The notes under the pieces: generated by a model | Told to the model about the DNA's origin: nothing | What the model saw: the letters and a program-made list of their open reading frames with translations, nothing else | The model's database searches: none | Position numbers and translations under genes: made by a program | Assembly: GCA_964036665.1 (NCBI GenBank) | Contig: OZ038530.1 | Location: 23,272,001-23,336,000, forward strand | Reading direction: 5' to 3' | Source: Gordius sp. MW1 | Taxonomy: Eukaryota > Nematomorpha > Gordioida > Gordea > Gordiidae | Length of the DNA: 64,000 bases | In this document: positions 34,608-46,600 of the stretch, in pieces | How positions within the stretch are numbered: position 1 is the stretch's first letter | How the letters are laid out: every line of letters begins with the position of its first letter

Positions 34608-37600
34608 ATGGAAAATAAGAGTGAACAAAATAGCCGGTTTTTAGCTCTCACATTTCAACATATTATTGATGAAATGAAGGTTTTAATAAAATAAATTTTT
34701 TTTATATTACATTTAATTTTGCATAATTATTTAATAAGTTTTTAGTTTTTAAATATAGTTAAAATACCAATATTTTTATTTGTAGGGTGGACCAGCCTTA
34801 TGGGAAGATTTCTTTTCCAAGGCATCAAAATTCAATTCTAGCCTAAAGTATTAACTTTGCCTCATTTCATATTAAATTTATTCATTAGCTTTTTATAATT
34901 TATGAGCCATTAAATTTTTTTTTATATATTTATGTACTTTTAATATAATTCTCAGATAAATAAATATTTTTTTGTTTAACATATCCTGTTCATATATAAT
35001 TAGTAATTTAATATTAACCAATTCTGTGTTGACAATAGAATTTTTATTTTTTATAATCAAAACCATACTCTTTCCATTAAATCATTAATAATAATATTAT
35101 TTATTCAATATATCTCTTATTACAATTAATAATATATTAAACTTAATTGATTACTAATATGTTTTTACAAACTTTATATTTAATTGTTAGATTAAATTGT
35201 TCTTTGACCTTGTTGCTGCAGTAACTTAAACTTTAATAATGGTATTTGATCTATTTTTCTAGAACTTTCTATCTAACTTACGCTTGAGCAATCAGCTATC
35301 ATAACACAGTTTGTATTACCATAAATGTTATATATATGCCTTAAAGTACCTTTTGCCACTTTTTATATAAAAGGATATATAAGTTATTTTTATTTATAGT
35401 GTATAAAGGTAACCAAAAATTTATTGCACCCTAAAAGCATACTTTATTTTTATAAATTACATTTAAAATGTGAGGTAGTGTTGTAAAAAACGGCTGGGTT
35501 TCGTTTAGTCGACCTTTAGTTTAACTAAGACGAACAGTCCACTCTGGTCTGTTTTTTAAAATTTTGACTAAGCTTAGAAGTCGACTAAAAAACGCCGATC
35601 AAAAAAACGTTTGATTTGTTTATGTATACATACTGTATAGTCGACTAAATCAAAGGTCGCCCAAACAAAACCCAAAAAACACAAGTGTGTCATTTTAATG
35701 ATATAAATAACCCTATTTAAATCATGGTATTTATCCTTTGCTGGTCAAAGTAGAAAATAGCAAATAACATTTTTGAAATACAAGAATTTTTGGTTAAAAT
35801 AACTTAGCTTAGAGCACTGGATGTTTTATCAAAGTGTTATGTTATGCATGTGTGTTTGAGGGTGTTTTTTAAATTGCCTCCACATGAGAGGTATTTTGTG
35901 TTGGGAAAAATAAAATATAATTGGGAAGCAACTACTACATACTACAACTAAAATAGAGAGTAGATCAAAGAAGGCAAAAAACACCGCTCATTCCATAGCT
36001 CACCTAAAAGAATGTAGGCGGCACCATACACCCCTTTTAAACTGTGTGAGATACCCCCTGCGTTTGTTTGTATATCCCAATAATTTATGGCTAAAAAAAC
36101 TATTAAAAGCATGTGTATAGAAATATTAGATAGAGTCATCAAGTCACGGGAAATAAATAAAGATGGCTTTTAGCTTTTATTGAGGAAGACCGAATCCGTA
36201 CGTTTGAAATATTTTATGTGCCCTAGTGTCGTAAAACCGGCTTGGTTTTGTTTGGTCGACCTTTGATTCAACTAAGACTAAGGGTCCACACTTTGGTCTG
36301 TTTAACAAATTTCGACTAAGCCTAGTGGTCGGCTAAGAAAAACAGACCAAACCGGTTTTACAACACTACTGTGCCCTAATTAAGGATCTAGATCCCGATA
36401 GATGTGTATAAAACTCGATACAAATGAAAATAACTGGGCTAAGGGGGAGGGGGAACTATATGGGTCAGGCTCCAAAATTGGGTTAATTGAATTAACGCGT
36501 GCCATCTAGCTCCCAAATATTGTTATTATACGTGCACATGGGCTAGAGTTATGTGGATCTAAAAAAAATGTAATCTATAATTTGGAGAATAAATATTAAA
36601 AAATTGACTGCCACCCCTCCCCTGCCTAACGCCTGGGTTTTATTTGGTCGACCTTTTGTTTTAAGCAGACCCCTGCTGGTGGTGGGTGTGCTCTTAGTTT
36701 GCTAATGCTTGCCTACTAAACATTAACAGACCCAAAACTCTGGGTTTGTTTTTTAATTTAGTCGGCTACCACCAAAGTTCGACCAAACAAAATCATCGAG
36801 CCCTTTTTACAATACTATTTCCCCGACAACGCCCATGTATGTGCAGGTGCGCCCCTCTCGTCACATTTTTATGACTTAGGGCAGAACCTAAGATTGTGAA
36901 AAAGTGTATTCATCGCATTTTTAATTTTGTTGTTAATTTGACCCCTGACAGAGGTGAAGGGTGTGGTGAGGTTAAAAGTGTCCTGCCGGAGTTTATGCGA
37001 TATTACCCCCTGGGCATGGCAGTGTTGTAAACGGTTGGATTTTGTTTGGTCGACCATTGGTTCAATTAGGACTGACTGCCCACTCTGGTCTCTTTTTCAA
37101 ATTTGGACTAAGCCCAGAGGTGGACTAAGAAAAAGTGACCAAAAACCTGTGGTCGGTCCAACCCTAGGGCATGGGCACATTAAAAAATACGAGAAGCCAT
37201 CGCCCGCCTATTACCGCCACGCAACTAGAAACGACAACTTTCATGCTTGCTGTAAGATGGCACACTCGGCGGGAGTCCAAATTATAAATATGTAAAATGA
37301 CGAAAAAAAATTGTTTTTGAATCGATTCTTTGAAGAGAGATACTTTTAGGGAAGGTTTTTAGATGGAAAATATAGCCCGCACTCTCCGATAACCTGTGAG
37401 TTGATCGATTTTTTTTGAATTTCAGTGATTTAGATTTTGCACCTATCTCCTTCCCGTCTATCCTAAACATAGACTACATAGTCTGCTCATGTCATATATG
37501 TACCATAAAATCCACCATTTTGAATTTAACTATCTCCCATCTCTTTATGCAGTACAGAAAAAGTGTTTTCTCTTTGTCATTAGTTGATAAGTAAAAAAGA

Positions 37601-40600
37601 ATGTTAATAAATGATTATTTAATAAAATGCAGATGGCACTAAATTGCTTTAACATCAAACTTTCACTGTATTTTTATTTTTAAGAATTTCGTATATGATA
37701 TATATATTTTACGATGTTGTTTTTAATGTTTAACATGTTCAAATTTTCGTTCTAAAAACGCTTTTATTAACCTGAATTACTATAATCTATACGTACTTCC
37801 CTTATTTGTGCACATTTTAAAATGGCGGAAAAATGGTACTCATTCAAAATTGATGAGCAGTCTATTTAGTTTATAATCGTTGCATAGAGGAAAAGCGCGC
37901 GAGGACAAATAACAATAACTATTTAACTCTAGCAAGTGCTAATTATATATATCTGCTCTGGCTAAATAATAGTGAAATAAGAAGTTAAGAGAGGATTATT
38001 TTTTAGCTTGTAATATTTACTATGAATGATGTATCTCCTCCCTTTTATTAAGCCGTACTTTTATGTTCATTCCCCCGCCCCCCCTGCCCCTCTTCCCATT
38101 CAATGTTGCATATTTATTATCATCTAATACGTTCAAGTCCAAGGTCTGTCGTCTACCCTAAGTCTTATTAAGTATGGTATGAACAAGTGTTTTAAACTCC
38201 CTAGGTATTATATAAGCTTTCAAATATTAACGTAACCTTGTTCAGATTGAATTACATCATATTTAGGATTAGTGGTAAGTACTTTTTTATATATAATTTC
38301 ATCCGCATAACTTCTCCATTATGTATCACCTTTTTTTAAATCTGCAAAAAAATTTGCTGTTTCGCTAACACCTTGAAGGCCAAAATTTTTAATTAGAGTT
38401 TGAAAACAAATTACCGCTTTTTCCAACCTTTGAGCAAGCACGATCAAAAAGTAAAGCTAATGAATGCACTTTTGAAATAGTGAGTGAATGCACTTCCTTA
38501 TTCAAACTTAATTTGCCTCCGTGTGCTAAATGTTCATTCGCCACGTAGAAAAACTTTTGAGTTTGTTGGGAATTTTAGATGAGAAAATCTTAGATAAATT
38601 TTAGTTTATTTAAGTAATTCATATGCGCTAGAGGCATTTCACGATATTTGTATCAGTAGGAAGATCGATAATGTAATATAGGTGCAAAAGTCATAAGCTA
38701 AGATTTGCCCTTTTTTCACCTAAGTTTTCGTTATATTCACAAAACCTATATTTAAGAAAGTTTGATTATTAAGTATTATACCCGAAATACAAGATTAAAA
38801 GGTCTTTCTAATATTTTAGTAATATAATACCCTGTTTGGTCATAAGACTAACTCAGTGTTGACAATTTCAAATTGTTCCCTACCATATATAATTAAAGCA
38901 ACGGTCATCGTTAATTTGCCGGGAATTATTTACCCAATTCCGCAAACGTTCGATATATAGCAACATCCTAGACAAGTTGCAAAAATAAATATTGTATAAA
39001 GCTAATGAGTCGGGCACAACAACAATAATGGATATTGGGCTCGGGCGAGGTCTAAAAAATTAAAGCCAACTAGCGGTCATAAGCTAGTGTATTTGCAAAA
39101 GCGAAATAAAAGTCTTTTACAGAAGCATAAGTCCACAGCCATATTAACCAGTTGGACAACGGACGGACAACGAAAAGCGAGCCCATAAATTGCATATCAA
39201 TTAAAAAAAATTATTGTGACAATAAGGTTTTTGGGTCTTTGCTACTGCTGGTGCTTCTCATTGAGAGGCTTCATTAAATCCACATAATCCCCCCCCAGCC
39301 CCTTCCGTCTTCTATGTCTTCGTAATTAATTAAATATGTCATTAAGTGGTTTCACATCGTTTTAGTCTCTCCATCCATCCCATCTCTCTTTCCCTCTTTC
39401 AGCTCGACAAAATGGGAAGGGAGGAACTGGCCAGGCTAATAACCTGCCTGACAAACGCACACTCTGCCCGTCTCCTTCCCTTTCGTCAGCTTAGTCGTCG
39501 CAGCCTAGATTTTGCAAAGGGCTCCTCTACCTACTAGTGTCGCAAAAAGGGGTAGGACTAACTTTTCCTTAGTCGACATTTGAAAACAGACCGGAGTCGG
39601 CCGTAGTCTTAGTGGATGAACCATAGGTCGACCAAACAAGACCGAGCCGTTTTTACAACATTCTACCTACCTTAAGCAAAAGCGTCGAATAATGAATAAT
39701 AATTTTGTTTGCAATCTTCCGTGCCAATATCTATGGGTGTTAGTCTCACATGTTTTAACGAGATAAATCGAGTGATGATGAAATTTCATCCGTACTAAAT
39801 AAAAGCTAGGGTTTATTTAAATCTATATTGCATAAATAAAGATTTAATTTGCTTATGGATCAAGGCATTCCCATGGAAGAACGTAGCCAGGATTATAACT
39901 AGAGGGGGGGGGGAATTATGGTTTATGGAGGAGCAAAATGTCTATATTTTTGCCATAATTATCTGAAATTTTAAAGAATTTATGGATTTAGAGGGGGGCA
40001 GCCGCCCCTCCCTACCTCCCCCTGGCTAAGCCAATGGACCCAATTACCAGCTTAAGGATTTTTAACAATTTTACCATAAGCCATATCCTTAAAGTACTCG
40101 TTATTATTGGATTTGTCTGAGGTGATAATGACATATGGTGTGGTATGTTCATTAAAATACAATATTTATGAATAAATATTGTAGTCCGAAGCTCTTTCGC
40201 GTCGCGTGTTGCCCACCCCTGACTGATGCTGACGATATCTACATTCTACAGATTACCGCCTTTTAATCTGTTTTAGTCTAGCTGCTGTGGCCAGTATAAA
40301 AGCTGAGCAGAACGGGCTAGTCTACACTCTACACACACTCCTCCTTCGTTGCTCAATATTTTAATTTATTCCACCACTATTAGCAGCAGCAGCACTGACC
40401 ACACCGCTATCATTTTGTCCACACATTTAAGCGACAGTCAGTCCCCCCCCTTGCTTTAATTTAAATAGACGCTCGCTCTATTAGCCATCATATTATATTA
40501 TACTAGCACAGCTAAGCATATGTTTGTTTGTAGATAATTATTTTAAATTACGTACGTGTGCCCCCCCCCCCCCTCTTAGTACTTCCTTAAGGTCAACCAT

Positions 40601-43600
40601 TAACATCACATCACCTACTTTGTCATTTTTAATTATAATTTAATTTACGGTAAATGTATTTGCCGAATCTAATAGCTCCTCCGACCTCATCTCTTATACT
40701 ACGGAGAGAAGGAAAGTGGAAAAATAGAGCAATAGTGGCCACGACCCTCGGTAATTTAGGCCCCGAGGGTAGCCAATTCCTTAAAGAAATATTAAACACA
40801 TGAGATCCCAAAAATTTTTTTATATTAAGCAGAAAATCGCCGTAGAAATTGTAAAATCCAATACAATTTCGAATCCATGGCTCTATGCCTGCTCATTAAT
40901 CTAATTTGTTATAGCATGTATCTTACATAATCATTTGGAGATAACCCTCTATAAGCTAACAAAAGAGGACTATTTCGTATTGATTTACTAGAAGATCTAT
41001 TGTGTCGCGCGTTAAAATGAAATTAAGGTCTTTTTCGGTCGGTACTCCTAGCAGCTCTAATGAGCAGTCAGCCATGTTTTGATTCGATCTCGTTTTGTCA
41101 CGAATTTGTTCGGTGTCGCGTGCCTTGAAAGTTGACACTTTGGTGACAAAGAAGATGTCGTCTTTATGGGTGTGTGCGCGTTGTGCTGTAAAAACAAACA
41201 ATGGCGCGCGTGTCGTAAACGGGGGATAGACAAAATTTAACAAGGAGCTACTATGTTTTGCAGTGAATTTATGAAGGAAAATCCCATCTTTCAATAATCA
41301 AACTCGTACGCCTTCTAAGGCAATCTTTAAATTAGAGAGAGACTAATAAATTTTTCACCACACTTTTTAGAGTTTATCATGGCTTAGCCAGGATTGGATT
41401 TAGAGGGGGGCAATAATGATTTAGGGAGGGGCAAAATGATCATTTCATAAAACTTTAGCCATAATTTTAATAAATTTCAGGGTTTAGAGGGGGGTAGCCA
41501 CCCTTCCCTACCCCCCCCCCCCCGGCTACACCCATGCCTATATCTTTTTGGAGTTGGTATTATTCGATTCGCGGTTACCACCGGTCGTAAATCGGATCCT
41601 TTCTTTATAATACCTAAACAAACAGGAGTCGATCGTTTTGAAACCTTATTTTAATATTACATTATATCCCATTGAAACAAAAGGGGTTTGGGGACTTTAG
41701 GGTCAAGGAAAAGTCAAATGTGTTAGCTTTTAATTTCTCCTATGGCTTAGTTTACTAAGCCATCCACGTGGTTTTCATCTAATCCATAATGAAAGGCACG
41801 TGTCCTTCCTTGCTCTTGCTCTCGATTAATTAAAGAAAACAATTTGATAGATTCTCCAATCATAGCCCACATAGACTCCTCATGTCATAAATCCACCATT
41901 TTGAATTTAACTATCTCCCATGAATTTCTGCAGTGTACCTATCCCATTGGTATAAGCGAATTTACCTTCCTCATTAGTGTATAAATACAAAAGAATGTTA
42001 ATATATAATATTATTTAATAAAATGCAGATGGCACTAAGATGCTTTAACATCACAGTATTTTAATTTTTTATAATTATGAATTTTGTTTATGATTTATAT
42101 CTTGAAATGGTGCTTTTAATGTTTAACTAGTTTAATATTTTGTCATTACGGTTCAAAATACATAAACTAAAAATACTATAAACTATATGTCCTTCCCTTT
42201 TTGTGCACATTTCAAAATGGCGGAAAATGGTGCACTTTTTGAAAGTTGAGCAGTCTAAGATGAAAACCCTTGATTTTATAACATATTTATTTATCAAATT
42301 GTTTCACTTAACTAACATAAATGTATCGTAATAAGAAATCAGATTAAAGGTCCTATTCCCATTGGGCTCATCTTGTTTTTCCTCAACTTCCCACATTTCC
42401 TCTTACTTGTTAAAGAATACAAGGTGAGATACATATTTTATATGTGTTCGTTGTTGTTTGACTCCTTGTAAATGTATTATAGTAATATCCTTCTCCCAAA
42501 TTGTCAGCGCGAGGCATTTTAAAAGTGTACACATAAATTATAATAGCCATCATAGCTCACATAAATTATACTCTTTCTCTCTATCGAGGTCGTTTATCTT
42601 GTTTGTCCTCCCTCCCCCCCTCCATTACAATTTCAAAATTGTTTAAATTTGAAATGTTCATACTATATCTTCGCTCCTATCCAAATCCTGACCACCATTT
42701 CTTATTTTAGAAGCCTGAGGAAAGTTAAATTAATATATATCTTCATTCATGGGCGTACCCAGGTTTTGAATTAGGGGGGGGGGGGGCATTATTTTTAACA
42801 AAATTTTTTTGTTTGACTATTCAAAAATTTTCCTGAGAGCAAAAAAAAAAGGTCTCGACTCGACTATCCAAAAATTTTCCGGCGACCAAAAAAAAGCAAC
42901 TCCCCTAATTAGGGTGTGGGGGCAGCCGGACCTCCTGCCCCCCCCCCCCGGCTATTTAGGGGGGGGGGGCAGGGGGTTCGGCTGCCCCCCTCTGGCTATT
43001 TAGGGGGGGGGGGCAAACATATTTTTTTAATTTCTAAGGGTTTTTGTATTGAATTTTTTTTTCCCCCCCCCCCCCCTGGGTACGCCCATATCTTCATTGT
43101 TCCATCGCTAATCCATTTAATTTATAATTTAAGGTTGGTGCTGGAAGTTCCCCTCTTTAAATCCATTTTTTTCATTTTTAACAAATATAGGGTCAATTTT
43201 GCCCCCCCCCCCATAACTTATATCCTGTCCTGGCTACCTCATGAATAGTTATAAGTTTAAATATAAAAACTCAGTCACATTGATAAGATTATTACTGAAA
43301 TATGTAGAACGTGTTTTTAGGTAATAAAATACTCTGCACTAGTGTTGTAAAAACGGCTTAATAATGTTTGGCCGATTTTTGGTTTAAAGACTTACGGTCT
43401 CTTCTCCTCCGTTTTCACATTTCGACTCTGCCTAGAGGTCGATTAACCCTCGAGAGTATTCGTGGGCTATTTTGGTACCCCACGCAAATTATAAATTTAA
43501 ATATAAAACGCAATTTAAGTCCAATGAATCTGGCCTTTTCAGTAGCTTAATATTTTATCATAGGTTTTGACATTTTTAAAATATAGAAGCTTTTTTGGCT

Positions 43601-46600
43601 CGTGGGCTTCTGTTATACCCCACGAATCTCTCACGTAAGTTTTTTTCTATATGAAAAAAAATGTATGTATTTTTTTATATGAAGATATCTTTTACAATTT
43701 GTGTTTTTAATACATTTCGAACATTCTTTCAATAAAAATCACGTTTATTTTGATTTATTTTAAGGTGTATGATGTCAAGAGGTAAAATGAGGGGAAGCTC
43801 TAAAATAACCAAAATAAAAATGGGGGTCCAGAAAATTGTTAATAAGTTTTGTAATGTGGATTAGATTTATATCAAAATTTATACCATCAGCCTTGAGACC
43901 TTTATAAACATATGTTTAAAATTTCAAAGGTTTATAAGAAGTTAAAAAGTGGAGTGGGGTAGAGGTATACCTCACGAATACTCTCGAGGGTTAGGAAAAA
44001 AAGGACCAAAAACCCTTTGGCCTGTTTATGTTTAGTCGACTAAAAACGAAGGTCGACCAAACAAAACCCAGCCGTTTCTACAACCCTAGCCCTCTCTACT
44101 AGCCTCTTCTTACGAATTAAATTTAAATGCTCTTAGTTACCATCATCGTACCCATTCGATCCTACTAGTTCAACAGTTGCTTGATCATGGAAAATGAGAA
44201 AAGAGCAGCCTTTACTCTCCTCTCATTCTTAACCTTCAGGTGTTGTTTGCATTTGCATGCATATATCATTATTAATAACTCTCAACCGATTGATAACCAC
44301 TGTTTTACCCCCACAACTCACTCTCTGACTGACTCGCCGCAACAGATACAGCAACCATCACCAAAACGCTTGGACTATTAAGAGAAATGTAATCGTGATT
44401 GACTAGCACACATAATTACTAATTTAATTTTCCTCTTTTGCACAAAGTTCTAGACTAGACGAGACTCTATAAAGATTTGTGCGTGTGAAAAATGGAAATA
44501 ATAGAGAGGGAGGAGGATTAAAATAGTTAGTCTACGTCCGTTGAATTTTAACTTGGCATCGGGCGGCATAATCCCTCCGCGCACTAATCGATTAAATCTA
44601 TCGGAGGGAGATCAAAGGGGGGATAAGCTGGGCTTGATCGATTTGAATTAGTTAGCTAGCTATCTCCCCTCTAAGTAAATAAAGTTTAAAGGTTTCATTT
44701 TATATCATTATTATAAATAGTGGTGGTGGAATTGAATTGTAAAGCGAGAGATTTGTGCCCTGGATTCCCTTAGTATAATCATTCTTTTATTATTAAGATT
44801 TTTGTTTGTAATTTAAACCCCACTATCTCTATCTCAGCTTATCTTTCTCTGCATGTGCTGGTACTGCAATCATACCTATCATGAGCGTAGCCAGGGGGTG
44901 GCAGAGAGGGGCGGCTACCCCCCCCCCTCTTAATCCAAAAATTCTTCAAAATATGATATATTTTTGACTAGATTATTATTTTGCCCCCCCCCTCCACTTC
45001 TCTAAATCCAATCCTGACTACGCCCATGATACCTATAATAACCCTAACCAAAATGATTCCTCTAACTCTAACATATATGGAGAGTTACTGGTGGGAACGT
45101 ATATGTATATAATAAAATAGTTTAGTGTCTGTAAAGTGGCACACACACACACACACACAACACAGGGAACAAGAGCGGGGAAAAGGTTGTGTAGTAACCA
45201 AGTTATTGTCGTGCCTGCTGTGGTGGCAATTGTCGCAAATTCTACTTTTCCTTCCTTGCCTTTTGCTTGTGGCACGATGAATGAAACAACATCCTTTTGT
45301 TGTTCGTGACTATAAATAACAAATTATATATCACTGAGCATAGGCGTAGCCAGGGGGTGGTGGCAGGGCAGGTAGGGCTTCTAAATCCAGAAATTCCCAA
45401 AGTTAATATGATTATTAAATTTCGAAAAATCATCATTTTACCCCTCCCTAGAGCATTAATTCCCCCCCCCCTTAGTTCCAAAATTGGCTACGCCCATGTC
45501 ACTTAGGGAATATTTAGAAATATTTGACATAGGGGAGTCGCATTAACCTATTTAGGTGTTTAGTTGGAGGCAATTTTGTAATTTGTGAAAAATAACTATA
45601 TACGCCATACCATCCCGATTTACCACTACTGCTTTTAAGGTACTGGTACTTGGTAGGTAGGTAGAGATAAAAAGGTTATTAGCTTTTATTTTTACCCCCC
45701 CCCCTCCCCCTTCCTGATGAAAACAAAGTTGCGGTCGTTAAATTTCATACGATACTTTGTTTCTCGTTCACGTTATACTTAACGGGGAATTAGCACTTTT
45801 TAGCGACCCTCTTATTAAACTTTAGCTTCTTTTTTAATACGTCCGTCCGGAGCTTGATTCCATAATGACTTTCGCTATTAAACTTAAATTTTACATTACC
45901 TATATAATTTGAATGGGATATTAAATTACTATATGGACAAGGTGGTGAGATAATTGTTTAAACGCTTACTACTGATAAGCCAGTATTTCGTATAGCTTTA
46001 CAAAGTCAATATTTAAACGCCCATGGGCGTAGCCAAGGAGGAGGGCGTGCAGGGAGGGGCGGCTGCCCTCCATGTAAATCAAAAAATTTGTTGAAATTTA
46101 ATAAAATTATACCTCAAATTTTGAAAAATAAGTATTTTGCCCCCCCCCCTCTAATTCTAGATACCCTTAATTGCATTGAAGAAGGGATTTGTTAAGTTGT
46201 GGCTTGATTTGCCCTATTGACACGTTAATTTTTATTGATTCCACCATGATCTTTGCCTCATTCCCCACATCTATTTGACACGCGAAATATCTATTAATTG
46301 TGTTTTATTATTATTATCGACTTTTTCAACGAAGGGAAAGACCGAATAACCCCTAATGTGTTGTAGTAATAAGAGCAGTAATAAAAATAGGAACCACGTT
46401 TGTGGCCTGATTATGTACGACTTTTTGCTCAAAAATAATGAGCATCTTCATATGTGTTTTGTGTTTGGCCTAACAAAAAATGTGTTTATTGCCTCGCGTT
46501 TTTTATTTTTTTTATTTACTTTGCATCCTGTCGTTCTTAGTTTGACCTCCTTCGCGCGTCAGTTAGCTATTTGATATTTAATAACCCTCCGTTGCTCTAG

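Noticed and set aside
36869..37295. Overlapping ORFs on both strands as a gene
   Set aside because: They are broken by a family B insertion with perfect target duplication, and neither side shows a known motif. Possibly an old exon or retroelement piece, but unsupported.
42809..43248. Glycine/proline-rich ORFs
   Set aside because: They lie across the G and C runs of a family A transposon whose boundaries and target duplication are certain.
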